A stretch of DNA of 35,466 nt from an uncultured Oscillospiraceae bacterium (GCA_947631215.1 CANRKN010000011.1:1-35466), one strand, 5' to 3'; counted from the first letter of the stretch, positions 7,914-15,530 are shown. Numbers and translations: made by a program. Notes: a model not told the origin generated them from the letters alone.

Positions 7914-9770
7914 ATGAGGGAATATCAGGAAAAATATCTGGCGCTTCTCGCCGACCTGCGCCGGGACGCGGACGTGCCCACCGGGCAGGAGAGCGCCCAG
8001 GCACTGCTGAACGACGTCTCCCAGGCCACCCTCCGCTCCCGGGAGCAGGCGGACCAGGGCATGGCGCTGCTGCGGGCGGAGCTCTTCCCCGCCCTGGACA
8101 ACATCTTCTCCGCCTCTGCGGAGGACATCGCCGACCTGCAGGAATTCGCCGACGGGCTCATGCAGGGCGTGGCCCAGAAGGACGCAGCCCTGGCCTGCCG
8201 CATCCACACGGCATTGGTGAACTATGCCCGCCGGAAGAACGACAGGGACATGCTCATCCGGGAGCAGTATTGGGTGGGCATGAGCCTATACAACATGGAG
8301 ACTGCCCTGTCCCCCGGCGGGGTGCGGTTGTTCACACCCCGGATGCGGCTCGCTTTCGCCGAGAGCGCGTCCTATTTCGACACCGCCTACGACGACATCA
8401 CCGCCCCGGAGATACGGGGCTATATCCACCGGAGCATGGGAAACCTCGCCCTCACCTACTCCACCGGCAGCCTCTCCGACGCCAAGGCAAAGCTGGCCGC
8501 CACCATGCGGTCCATCTGCATCCTGTCCGACCCGGACATCCGGGCCAAGACCCCTTCCCTGCCCTGGGATCGGTACCTTTACACCAGCCACCAGGAGCAG
8601 ACCGCTATGCTGGGCTTCCTCCGCTCCGGCAGCGCTGAGCCGGACATGTTCGCCCAGGTCATGGAGTCGGCTCAGTTCATCCAGCAGAAGCAGCTGGAGC
8701 AGGCCCGGGAGCGGGGCGAGCCCCTGCAGCCCCGGTGGCAGTACACCTATTACGCCGCGCTGTACCACTGCGGGGCCATATCCAGGGAGGAATTCCTGGA
8801 CGTGCTGTACGCCCTGTCCACCGCCCGGCTGGAGGACGATTTCGACCCGCAGAGCATGTTCTCCCATCTGAGCGCCCCGGCCCTGTTCATGGAGTACAGC
8901 AAGACCCTGAGTCAGCGGAAGATGATGGCCCAGCGGCCCCGGGTCAAAAAGATGCTCCGGCGCATGTTCCGGTGGCTGGCCCAAGTGCCCGGCAGCGACT
9001 ACGCCCGGCAGATGGGCTTTTTCCTGCGTCAGATCCTGTACGCCTACCGGGAGCTGCCCGGGTGCACCAGCTTCTATGAGCTCCTTTTGAACGTATTTGC
9101 CTGCCAGCACCCCACCGGCTACGCCCGGATGTGGCGGGCCGGCCAGATCGCCCGGACCCTCTGCCGCTGGGCCATCGAGGACTGCCCGGAGCAGTTCACG
9201 GGCTTCATGGACTGCGCCAGCGCCGCCGACGTGACCGCCAAAGCGGAGGAGCTTATCAACTTCGCCGGCCGGGCCGGGCGGGTATACGACGCGGGCATGG
9301 TCCACTGCATCGACATAGCTCGCACCACCTGTCGGGGCCTTCTGGAGGAGGAGTTCTCCCTTTTGCAGCTGCACGCCTATTTTGGGGCCAAGCTCCTGTC
9401 CAAGCAGCCCTCCACCGCCCCCTATGCCGACGTGGCCTACGGACACCACTGCCACTATGACGAGCGGGGCGGCTATCCCGTGAGCTTCAGCCCCAGCGCC
9501 TCCCCCGCCAGGGCCATGATATACATCGTCTCCGTGGCGGACTCCATTGCCGCCGCCACAGACAGCGTGGGCCGGTACTACAGCCCCGCCAAGAGCCTGG
9601 ATGATCTGTACGGGGAATTGAAAGACATGTCCGGCACCCGGTACGCCCCCTTCGTGGTGGACCTGCTCTCCGACCCCGCCCGCCGGGCGAAGCTCAATAA
9701 GGACCTGGACCGCTGGACCGGGGAGAGCTACAAGGACCTCTTCCGCCGGCGGCAGGAGATGATGAAGTGA
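7914..9770 (+). CDS. Large helical protein with abbreviated, HD-lacking HD-GYP-like C-terminus
   Basis: 618 residues. Residues 1-450 are mostly helical, possibly TPR-like, and unrecognised. The C-terminus resembles an HD-GYP domain, the family of cyclic-di-GMP phosphodiesterases: H464 (MVHCIDIAR), H487 (LQLHAYFGAKLL, like 'k.Hp..Ga.iL'), H511/H512 with Asp516 and GYP (HHCHYDERGGYP, 519-522) and Asp543 (VADSIAAATDS, like 'vaDvyDAlts'). The segment that should carry the HD pair and DIGK is missing: H464 and H487 are only 23 residues apart. Catalysis is therefore doubtful, and it may be a binding or signalling module. GTGAGGGGGCGGCT precedes the ATG. It is the last gene of the operon behind the hybrid kinase and is followed by a terminator. 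The HD-GYP relationship is my own reading of motifs. Confidence 0.75.
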   Translation: MREYQEKYLALLADLRRDADVPTGQESAQALLNDVSQATLRSREQADQGMALLRAELFPALDNIFSASAEDIADLQEFADGLMQGVAQKDAALACRIHTALVNYARRKNDRDMLIREQYWVGMSLYNMETALSPGGVRLFTPRMRLAFAESASYFDTAYDDITAPEIRGYIHRSMGNLALTYSTGSLSDAKAKLAATMRSICILSDPDIRAKTPSLPWDRYLYTSHQEQTAMLGFLRSGSAEPDMFAQVMESAQFIQQKQLEQARERGEPLQPRWQYTYYAALYHCGAISREEFLDVLYALSTARLEDDFDPQSMFSHLSAPALFMEYSKTLSQRKMMAQRPRVKKMLRRMFRWLAQVPGSDYARQMGFFLRQILYAYRELPGCTSFYELLLNVFACQHPTGYARMWRAGQIARTLCRWAIEDCPEQFTGFMDCASAADVTAKAEELINFAGRAGRVYDAGMVHCIDIARTTCRGLLEEEFSLLQLHAYFGAKLLSKQPSTAPYADVAYGHHCHYDERGGYPVSFSPSASPARAMIYIVSVADSIAAATDSVGRYYSPAKSLDDLYGELKDMSGTRYAPFVVDLLSDPARRAKLNKDLDRWTGESYKDLFRRRQEMMK

Positions 9771-9771
9771 C

Positions 9772-9804
9772 AAACGGGCCTGTGCGCTTTGCACAGGCCC
9801 GTTT
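9772..9804. terminator. Intrinsic terminator between the HD-GYP-like gene and rsmI
   Basis: AAACGGGCCTGTGC (9772-9785) pairs perfectly with GCACAGGCCCGTTT (9791-9804) around a 5-nt loop. The A/T ends and the convergent gene order suggest it serves both strands. Confidence 0.8.
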
Positions 9805-9815
9805 CCTATTCTCTT

Positions 9816-10703
9816 TCAGCCGAACATGTCCTTGAGCTTCAGACTCGCGGCGTAGAGCTCGTTTTTGCTGTAGGTATTGGCCTCATCGGCCAGCACCGCT
9901 TTGATGGCGTCCTTGGGCCGGCAGCCCTCCCGGACCATGGCGTCCACCAAGAGCGCCTCGGCGGAGACCACATGCTCCTGCTTCGGCGCGAGAAACGCCT
10001 CTGAAAGCTCCACCACCAGGCAGAACTCTCCCTTTTCATACTCCCCCTTGGCCAGAAGCTGGTCCCGCACCTCGGCGGGGCTTCCCCGAAAGGCGGTCTC
10101 ATGGAGCTTCGTGAGGTCGTTTAACAAGCACATCCGGCAGGGCACATCCTCCCGCAGGAAGAACTCCACCGCGTCCATCACCCGCTTGGGGGACTCGTAG
10201 AACACATAGGTCCGCACCGCCCCCCGGCGCATCTGGTCCAGGAGCCTGCCCCGGTCGGCATTCTCCCGGGGCAGAAATCCCCGGAACACGAAGGAGCTCA
10301 GGTCGAACCCGCTCACCGAAAGGGCCGTCACCGCGGCGCAGGGCCCCGGCACGCCCACCACCCGTATGCCCTCCTCCACGGCGGATTTGATCAGCTCGTT
10401 GCCCGGGTCGGAGATGCAGGGGGTGCCCGCGTCGGTGATGACCGCCACGCTCTGGCCGGCTTTTAAGAGGTCCACGAAGTACCGGGCCTTGCCGTGCTCG
10501 TTGAACTTGTGGTTGGAGGCCAGCTTGTTGCGAATGCCCAGTTTATTCAGGAGCACCACGCTCCGGCGGGTGTCCTCCGCGGCGATCACGTCCACGCTCT
10601 CCAATATCTCGGTGCCCCGGGGGGACATGTCCCGGGCGTTGCCGATGGGCGTGGCCACGATGAACAGCACGCCATAGCCGTTCTCAGTCTGCATTTTATC
10701 CAT
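9816..10703 (-). CDS. rsmI: 16S rRNA (cytidine(1402)-2'-O)-methyltransferase RsmI
   Basis: 295 residues, the usual length. RsmI uses S-adenosylmethionine to 2'-O-methylate C1402 in the decoding centre of 16S rRNA. Family features are FIVATPIGNARDMSPRG at the N-terminus, AEDTR, the ITDAGTPCISDPG loop (SAM binding, tetrapyrrole-methylase fold), GVPGPCAAVTALSVSG and FRGFLPR. GGAGGAG precedes the ATG by about 7 bases. In many Firmicutes rsmI follows a yabB/trmN-type methyltransferase; here such a gene is at 26541, far away. It is transcribed alone and ends at the terminator shared with the upstream operon. Confidence 0.95.
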   Translation of the reverse strand: MDKMQTENGYGVLFIVATPIGNARDMSPRGTEILESVDVIAAEDTRRSVVLLNKLGIRNKLASNHKFNEHGKARYFVDLLKAGQSVAVITDAGTPCISDPGNELIKSAVEEGIRVVGVPGPCAAVTALSVSGFDLSSFVFRGFLPRENADRGRLLDQMRRGAVRTYVFYESPKRVMDAVEFFLREDVPCRMCLLNDLTKLHETAFRGSPAEVRDQLLAKGEYEKGEFCLVVELSEAFLAPKQEHVVSAEALLVDAMVREGCRPKDAIKAVLADEANTYSKNELYAASLKLKDMFG

Positions 10704-10758
10704 AGTTTTCTCCTCCCGGCCCTCGGCTGTCCGTTTTATGGGACGGCCCGTGGGCTAT

Positions 10759-10785
10759 CCTTCTGTCATAAACAAAAACAGAAGG
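10759..10785 (+). promoter_or_regulatory. Hairpin that can mask the ribosome binding site of the tiny gene at 10797
   Basis: CCTTCTGT (10759-10766) pairs with ACAGAAGG (10778-10785). The 3' arm overlaps the likely Shine-Dalgarno GAAGGGAG (10781-10788), so the stem could restrain translation. I could not find a convincing promoter in front of it. Confidence 0.4.
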
Positions 10786-10796
10786 GAGATATATCC

Positions 10797-10904
10797 ATGT
10801 CCAAGCACAAGCATCTCGTTCAGAATGTGGTATTTTTCGCGGTCCTGGCCCTGGCCGTCACGGCGGAGGGCTGGATGGACCTGCTGTGCCGGGTCATTTA
10901 CTGA
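10797..10904 (+). CDS. Tiny single-pass membrane protein (35 residues)
   Basis: It encodes a short basic N-terminus (MSKHKH), one hydrophobic helix (about residues 8-22, NVVFFAVLALAV) and a tail EGWMDLLCRVIY. The ribosome binding site GAAGGGAG lies 8 bases before the ATG. I do not recognise a family. It is divergent from rsmI, and its last 7 bases overlap the 3' end of the convergent WYL regulator gene. Support comes from the ribosome binding site plus a coherent charged-then-hydrophobic layout; against it are the very small size and the lack of a clear promoter. Confidence 0.5.
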   Translation: MSKHKHLVQNVVFFAVLALAVTAEGWMDLLCRVIY

Positions 10905-11890
10905 GCGTATAGAGCCGCCACGGTCCTGAGGTGGCGGGCCATCTCCTCCGCGGCGGAGGCGGGGGCCAATATCCGGGCCCGGGTGCCAAAGCCGGAGAGC
11001 CAGCCGAAGAACTGCACGTTCACCGCCACGTTCACCGTCACGGAGAAATGGTCCTCGTCCAGGGGCACCAGGCTCACCTCTGCGCCGAACTGGTCGATGA
11101 CCGGCCCGGCCAGGGCGTTCTCAAAGCTGAGCCGCACCGGCTGCACGTCCCCGGAGAACATGCCGAAGTGGGTGTTGGTGTAGGCGGCCATGTCCAGCCT
11201 CCCGAAGGCCTCCTTCCCCTGCCGGGGTCCCTCCCCCAGGGCGATGGAGGCCATTTTGTCCACCCGGTAGTGGCGCATCTCGTCCGTCCCGTGGTCGTAG
11301 GCCAGGAGGTAATAATTCTCGTCGTCCCACATAAGGGCCCAGGGGCTCACGGCATAGCGCTTTCCGTCGTGGCGCCACACCCGGCGCTTTTCCCGGTCCC
11401 ACTCGAAGTATTTGAAGGTGATGGGCCTGTCCCCGTCGATGGCGTTCTGGAGCTCGTCCACGTTGTAGTAGATGGACTCGTTCATGGTCTTGATGCGGCC
11501 CCGGACATACACGTGGCGGTGAAGCTCCTTGGCCTCCAGGTCGCTGGCCAGGCTCTCCAGCTTTCGGATGAGCTCCAGACTCTTGCGCTCGGTGATGAAC
11601 TTGGAGGACTGGACCGCGTCCACCAGGAGCTTCAATTCCGGCAGCTGGAAGCCCCGGTCGCCGATGAAGTATCCGGTGGCGGAGCCCACGCGCACGCTCT
11701 GCACGTCCAGTCCGAACAGCCGCAGGGCCTCCATGTCGTCATATAAACTCTTGCGCTCGGCGGCGATGTCCTGTGCGGCCAGGTGCTCTATCATCTGCGC
11801 CACCGTCACCGGGTGGGATTCGTCGGAGGCGCGCATCAGGTACCGGGCGAGATACAGTAGCTTCAGCTTTTGGTTGGATGACCTTGCCAT
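10898..11890 (-). CDS. WYL-domain transcriptional regulator
   Basis: 330 residues. The N-terminal about 60 residues form a winged helix-turn-helix (KLKLLYLARYLM, VTVAQMIEHLAAQDIAAERKSLYDDMEAL). The WYL domain lies at about 130-240 with PITFKYFEWDREKRRVW, SPWALMWDDENYYLLAYD (the W-Y-L strand) and MRHYRVDKM. The C-terminal part (about 240-330) is the usual WCX-like extension. WYL domains bind small ligands or nucleic acid and tune repressors or activators; the target is unknown. GAGGAAGGGA precedes the ATG. murI ends 10 bases upstream on the same strand, so the two are probably co-transcribed, which could make peptidoglycan-precursor supply one of its concerns, though this is only inference. 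Confidence 0.9.
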   Translation of the reverse strand: MARSSNQKLKLLYLARYLMRASDESHPVTVAQMIEHLAAQDIAAERKSLYDDMEALRLFGLDVQSVRVGSATGYFIGDRGFQLPELKLLVDAVQSSKFITERKSLELIRKLESLASDLEAKELHRHVYVRGRIKTMNESIYYNVDELQNAIDGDRPITFKYFEWDREKRRVWRHDGKRYAVSPWALMWDDENYYLLAYDHGTDEMRHYRVDKMASIALGEGPRQGKEAFGRLDMAAYTNTHFGMFSGDVQPVRLSFENALAGPVIDQFGAEVSLVPLDEDHFSVTVNVAVNVQFFGWLSGFGTRARILAPASAAEEMARHLRTVAALYAQ

Positions 11891-11900
11891 AGTCCCTTCC

Positions 11901-12710
11901 TCACAGCGCGGCCAGCGCCGTCCGGGGGCCGATGTCCCAGCCCAGAAAGGCGGATCCCGTCTGCACGAACCGCTCCAAACCGGCGCTGCAATAAAAACTG
12001 CGGCCGCCGGTCTTTTCCTTATCTCCCAGCGCGTCCCGCGCCTCCAGAGCCCGCAAAAGCGCCCCCACGGAGGCGGCCCCGGAGTCGATAAGAGCTATAT
12101 CCGGGTCCAGAGCGGCCCGGATGGCGTCCTGGATGATGGGATAGTGGGTGCAGCCCAGTATCACCGTGTCCGCGCCCGCCGCCAGGAGGGGCGCGGTATA
12201 TTCCGCCACGGCGGCCATGAGCTCGCCGTCGGCGGGATCGGTGCGGCCGCTCTCCACCAGGGGCACCAGCCTGGGGCAGGCCACCGCCGTGACCTGGGCC
12301 TGCGGCATAAGGGCCCGCACCGCCCGCTCATAGGCCAAGCTCGCCACCGTGGCGTGGGTGGCCAGCACGCCCACGCAGCCCGTCTTCGTGGCGGCCGCCG
12401 CCGCTTCCGCGGCGGGCTCGATGACGCCGAGGACCGGCATATCCGGATTGTCGGCCAGCATCTGGTCCATGGCGTTGGCGTTGGAGGTGTTGCAGGCCAC
12501 CAGCAGGGCCTTCACGCCCTTGGCCCGGAGAAAACCGGTATTCTGCCGGGAAAAGCCCCGTATCTGGGCCGGGGTCCTGTCCCCATAGGGGGCGTTGGCC
12601 GTGTCGCCGAGATACACGAAGCTCTCCCAGGGGGCGGCGGCCATCAGGGCCTTCACGGCGGTGAGGCCGCCGACGCCGGAGTCGAATATGCCGATGGGAC
12701 GGGTATCCAT
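11901..12710 (-). CDS. murI: Glutamate racemase MurI
   Basis: 269 residues. It interconverts L- and D-glutamate to supply D-Glu for peptidoglycan, without a cofactor, using two cysteines. Motifs are PIGIFDSGVGGLTAV at the N-terminus, YLGDTANAPYG, the first catalytic Cys in ACNTSNA and the second in ILGCTHYP. The frame stays open far upstream to 13511, but that extension is antisense to the divergent racemase gene. The ATG at 12710 with GGAGG about 9 bases before it gives the normal length. It is followed in the operon by the WYL regulator, and divergent from another member of the Asp/Glu racemase superfamily, 78 bases away. Confidence 0.95.
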   Translation of the reverse strand: MDTRPIGIFDSGVGGLTAVKALMAAAPWESFVYLGDTANAPYGDRTPAQIRGFSRQNTGFLRAKGVKALLVACNTSNANAMDQMLADNPDMPVLGVIEPAAEAAAAATKTGCVGVLATHATVASLAYERAVRALMPQAQVTAVACPRLVPLVESGRTDPADGELMAAVAEYTAPLLAAGADTVILGCTHYPIIQDAIRAALDPDIALIDSGAASVGALLRALEARDALGDKEKTGGRSFYCSAGLERFVQTGSAFLGWDIGPRTALAAL

Positions 12711-12735
12711 AGAGCGGTCCTCCGTGAGATAATGC

Positions 12736-12764
12736 TTGACGCGGGGGCGCGGTGCGCCTAAAAT
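12736..12764 (+). promoter_or_regulatory. Sigma-A-type promoter for the Asp/Glu racemase gene
   Basis: TTGACG (12736-12741), a 17-bp spacer, TAAAAT (12759-12764). It lies in the 78-bp gap between divergent murI and the racemase gene, so control elements may be shared. Confidence 0.7.
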
Positions 12765-12788
12765 AGGGAAAAAACGGGAGGCGGGGAT

Positions 12789-13499
12789 ATGAAAAAGACA
12801 CTGGGCGTCATCGGCGGCATGGGCCCCGCGGCCACCTGCGACCTGATGGAGAAGATCATCGCCCTCACAAAGGCCGCCTTGGACCAGGAGCACATCCCCA
12901 TGCTGGCCGACGTGAACACCGCCATCCCGGACCGCACCGCCGCCATTCTGCGCGGCGGGCCGGACCCGGTGCCGGAGCTTCAAAAGAGCGCACGCCGCCT
13001 CGTCTCCGCCGGGGCGGACATCCTTCTCATGCCCTGCAACACCGCCCACTATTTTTATGACGACGTGGCCCGGGCCGTGTCTGTCCCGGTGCTGCACATG
13101 CCCCGGGAGGCCGCCGCCGCGCTGAAGGCCGCCGGGGTGAAAAGGGCGGGCGTGCTTGCCACGGACGGCACGGTACAGGCCGGGGTCTACGAAAAGGCCC
13201 TCATGGGCGCAGGCATAGCGCCTGTATACCCCTCCCCCGCCATGCAGAAAGAGGTCATGCGCCTCATCTACGACGGCGTGAAGGGCCGTGCCGTGCCCTT
13301 GGAGAGCATCCCCGTGCGGGACATCCTGCAAGACCTGCGGGACCAAGGCGCGGAAAAGGTGGTGCTGGCCTGTACGGAGCTGCCCATCGCCTTTGCGGAG
13401 CTTGGCCTCATGGAGGGGTGTCTCGACGCCACCCGGGCCCTGGCCTTTGCCGCCGTCCGGGCGGCGGGGGCGGAGACCACCGCCCCGGACCCCTGGTGA
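12789..13499 (+). CDS. Aspartate/glutamate racemase family protein
   Basis: 236 residues. Members racemise L-aspartate or related amino acids with a two-cysteine mechanism. Motifs are KKTLGVIGGMGPAAT at the N-terminus, MPCNTAHYF with the first catalytic Cys and LACTELPIA with the second, the classical aspartate racemase pattern. ACGGGAGG precedes the ATG. D-aspartate is used in the peptidoglycan cross-bridge of some Firmicutes, but the real substrate cannot be decided here; hydantoin or glutamate racemases are close relatives. proC follows 80 bases later on the same strand. Confidence 0.88.
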   Translation: MKKTLGVIGGMGPAATCDLMEKIIALTKAALDQEHIPMLADVNTAIPDRTAAILRGGPDPVPELQKSARRLVSAGADILLMPCNTAHYFYDDVARAVSVPVLHMPREAAAALKAAGVKRAGVLATDGTVQAGVYEKALMGAGIAPVYPSPAMQKEVMRLIYDGVKGRAVPLESIPVRDILQDLRDQGAEKVVLACTELPIAFAELGLMEGCLDATRALAFAAVRAAGAETTAPDPW

Positions 13500-13535
13500 A
13501 GTATACCACATACGCTGGAAATACGCAACAGCCGC

Positions 13536-13553
13536 TGTCCCATTCTTGGGACA
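13536..13553 (+). other. Small hairpin upstream of proC
   Basis: TGTCCCA (13536-13542) pairs with TGGGACA (13547-13553) around a 4-nt loop. There is no T-run, and the ribosome binding site of proC (AAGGAGG) follows about 13 bases later. It may be a processing or attenuation element, or chance. Confidence 0.3.
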
Positions 13554-13579
13554 ACGCCATCAGATAAGGAGGAAGAACT

Positions 13580-14380
13580 ATGTACCTGTTAGGCTTTATC
13601 GGCGTGGGCAACATGGGCGGCGCCATGGCCCGGGCCGCCGGGACCGCCACCGCGCCCTCTGACATCGTCGTCGCCAACCGCACCCCCGCCAAGGCGGAGG
13701 CCCTCGCCCGGGAGCTGGGCTATGCCATTGGCGCAGCGGAGGATGTGGCCGCGAAGGCTCAATACATCTTCCTGGGCGTGAAGCCCAAGGACATGCCCGG
13801 CATGCTCGCATCCATCGCTCCCACCCTGGCCGCCCGGAAGGACCGGTTCGTGCTGGTATCCCTGGCCGCCGGGATGGACTGCGCCCGGGTCCAGGAGCTG
13901 GCGGGCGGGGCATACCCCGTCATCCGCCTCTGCCCCAACACCCCCGTGGCTGTGGGGAAGGGGCTCATCGCCTGGTGCGAGAAGGATACCCAGGCCGGGG
14001 ACGCTGAGGCCCTCACCGCCGCCATGGCCGGGGCGGGCATATGGGACCCCTGCCCGGAATACCTCATGGACGTGGCCGGCACCATCGGCGGGTGCACCCC
14101 CGCCTTCGCCTATATGTTCATCGAGGCCCTGTCCGACGGGGCGGTGGCCTGCGGCATGCCCCGGGCCCAGGCCCTGCGCTACGCCGCCCGGGCAGTGGAG
14201 GGCGCCGCGGCATTGGCCCAGGCGGACGGCCGCCATCCCGGGGCCTTGAAGGACGCGGTCTGCTCCCCCGGCGGCTCCACCATCCAGGGCGTGCTGACCC
14301 TGGAGCGCAGCGCTTTCCGGGCCGCCGCCGCCGACGCCGTCATCGACGCGGTGGAAAAGACGAAGGTCATGGGCAAATGA
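13580..14380 (+). CDS. proC: Pyrroline-5-carboxylate reductase
   Basis: 266 residues. It catalyses the last step of proline synthesis, reducing 1-pyrroline-5-carboxylate with NAD(P)H. There is an N-terminal Rossmann fold with GFIGVGNMGGAMARA (5-19), NRTPAKAEAL, FLGVKPKDM and RLCPNTPVAVGKG. The C-terminal helical dimerisation domain carries the family signature ALKDAVCSPGGSTIQGVLTLE. AAGGAGGAAGAACT precedes the ATG. The stop codon overlaps the start of ybaK (ATGA), so translation is coupled. Confidence 0.95.
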   Translation: MYLLGFIGVGNMGGAMARAAGTATAPSDIVVANRTPAKAEALARELGYAIGAAEDVAAKAQYIFLGVKPKDMPGMLASIAPTLAARKDRFVLVSLAAGMDCARVQELAGGAYPVIRLCPNTPVAVGKGLIAWCEKDTQAGDAEALTAAMAGAGIWDPCPEYLMDVAGTIGGCTPAFAYMFIEALSDGAVACGMPRAQALRYAARAVEGAAALAQADGRHPGALKDAVCSPGGSTIQGVLTLERSAFRAAAADAVIDAVEKTKVMGK

Positions 14381-14847
14381 GCGGCCCCACGAAAACCAAC
14401 GCCCTGCGGCTCTTGGACGCCGCCGGCATTTCCTACGGCACGCGGGAATTTGACTACAACGACGCGGACCCCTGCGGCACGGCAGACGCAGCCCTCCGGG
14501 AGCGGATGTTCAAGACGCTGGTGGCCCGGGGAGACAGGCGGGGGCTTTTGGTATTCTGCATCCCGGTGGACCAGGAACTGGATCTCAAAAAATGCGCGGC
14601 GGCGGCCGGGGACAAGCGGGTGGAGATGATACACCTCAAGGAGCTCCTCCCTCTCACCGGCTATATCCACGGGGGCTGCTCCCCGGTGGGCATGAAAAAG
14701 GCCCTGCCCACCCTCTTCGACGAGACGGCCCTATTATATGACCGCATCTTCGTCAGCGCCGGCCAGCGGGGCCTGCAGATGGAGCTGGCCCCGGAGGACC
14801 TGATAAATTACGTAGGCGCGGACACCGCCGACCTCATCAAGACATGA
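14377..14847 (+). CDS. ybaK: Cys-tRNA(Pro)/Cys-tRNA(Cys) deacylase YbaK/EbsC
   Basis: 156 residues. It hydrolyses Cys wrongly attached to tRNA(Pro), a trans-editing partner of prolyl-tRNA synthetase. Recognised by the N-terminal KTNALRLLDAAGISYGTREF, the VARGDRRGLLVFCIPVDQELDLKK region with the conserved Lys, and LTGYIHGGCSPVGMKK, the family hallmark. The ATG at 14377 overlaps the proC stop by ATGA, and no strong ribosome binding site of its own is visible. Pairing a proline-synthesis gene with a proline-decoding editing gene makes metabolic sense. A terminator follows. Confidence 0.93.
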   Translation: MSGPTKTNALRLLDAAGISYGTREFDYNDADPCGTADAALRERMFKTLVARGDRRGLLVFCIPVDQELDLKKCAAAAGDKRVEMIHLKELLPLTGYIHGGCSPVGMKKALPTLFDETALLYDRIFVSAGQRGLQMELAPEDLINYVGADTADLIKT

Positions 14848-14851
14848 AAAT

Positions 14852-14887
14852 ATCGCCCCGGCTCGGTGAGCCGGGGCGATGGTTTTT
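14852..14887. terminator. Intrinsic terminator between ybaK and mscL
   Basis: ATCGCCCCGGCTC (14852-14864) pairs with GAGCCGGGGCGAT (14868-14880) around a 3-nt loop, followed by GGTTTTTATTTT on the plus strand. It is clearest for ybaK and probably also ends convergent mscL. Confidence 0.85.
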
Positions 14888-14890
14888 ATT

Positions 14891-15370
14891 TTACGCCTTG
14901 GGCTGGTCGGAGGTGCAGTGGGGGCACTTGGTGGCGCCGATGGGGATCTCCGACAGGCAGTAGGGGCAGGTCTTGGTGGTGGGGGCGGCAGGGGCCTCCT
15001 CGGGCTTTTTCCGCAGGGAGCTGGCCTTGTTCAGCGCCTTGATCATCAGGAAGATGACGAAGGCCATGATGATGAAGTCGATGACCGCGGAGATGAACGC
15101 GCCGTAGTTGAAGGTGGTGACGCCCAGCTCCGTGGCGGTGGCGAGGCTGGTCACCTGTGCCCGTTCCACGCCCTCCGGCAGGCGGAGGATGAAGAAGGCG
15201 TCGTTGAAGTTGGAGTTGCCGGTGATGAGGCCGATGAGGGGCATGACCAGGTCGTTGACCGCGCTGGTCACGATCTTCTGGAAGGCGGCGCCGATGATGA
15301 CGCCGACGGCCAGGTCCACCACGTTGCCCCGGGTGGCGAATTCCTTGAATTCCTGGAAGAACTTTTTCAT
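14891..15370 (-). CDS. mscL: Large-conductance mechanosensitive channel MscL with C-terminal zinc ribbon
   Basis: 159 residues. It is a homopentameric channel that opens under membrane tension to relieve hypo-osmotic shock. It has the typical N-terminus [27 protein letters not shown], the first membrane helix, a periplasmic loop (about 50-88) and a second membrane helix (about 90-111). Instead of ending after the cytoplasmic helix, it carries a Cys4 zinc ribbon: Cys135, Cys138, Cys149, Cys152 (CPYC and CPHC). Such ribbons occur on MscL of several Firmicutes; their role is unclear. The ribosome binding site is weak (AAAGGTCGG). An extended -10 promoter lies upstream, divergent from the permease gene. 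Confidence 0.95.
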   Translation of the reverse strand: MKKFFQEFKEFATRGNVVDLAVGVIIGAAFQKIVTSAVNDLVMPLIGLITGNSNFNDAFFILRLPEGVERAQVTSLATATELGVTTFNYGAFISAVIDFIIMAFVIFLMIKALNKASSLRKKPEEAPAAPTTKTCPYCLSEIPIGATKCPHCTSDQPKA

Positions 15371-15414
15371 GTTTTTCCGACCTTTCTTATGTTGTATCGC
15401 ATTTGCTTGAGGGC

Positions 15415-15423
15415 ATTATAACA
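15415..15423 (-). promoter_or_regulatory. Extended -10 promoter for mscL
   Basis: On the minus strand: TGTTATAAT, an extended -10 element with no recognisable -35. The leader would be about 38 nt. Confidence 0.6.
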
Positions 15424-15436
15424 CGATATATGGATT

Positions 15437-15468
15437 TGCGCCACACTTTCCCAAAAAAACTGCGCCAC
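15437..15468. promoter_or_regulatory. Twin TGCGCCAC direct repeats between divergent mscL and permease promoters
   Basis: TGCGCCAC occurs at 15437-15444 and 15461-15468, each followed by a pyrimidine-rich stretch. The 24-bp spacing puts the repeats near the -35 position of the leftward and rightward promoters respectively. They could be operators for a regulator acting on both genes. The function is inferred. Confidence 0.4.
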
Positions 15469-15481
15469 TTTTCCGCGGCTG

Positions 15482-15490
15482 TGCTATAAT
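15482..15490 (+). promoter_or_regulatory. Extended -10 promoter for the SLC13/ArsB-type permease
   Basis: TGCTATAAT, an extended -10 element. The -35 position (GCGCCA) is poor, which fits an activator- or extended-10-dependent promoter. The leader is about 33 nt to the ATG at 15531. Confidence 0.6.
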
Positions 15491-15530
15491 CCGTTGGGCG
15501 TTCCGAAACGGGCGTCAAGAGGAGTCAAAA

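Noticed and set aside
12711..13511. N-terminal extension of murI to 536 residues
   Set aside because: The added part is antisense to the racemase gene; the ATG at 12710 has a good ribosome binding site and gives the normal MurI length.
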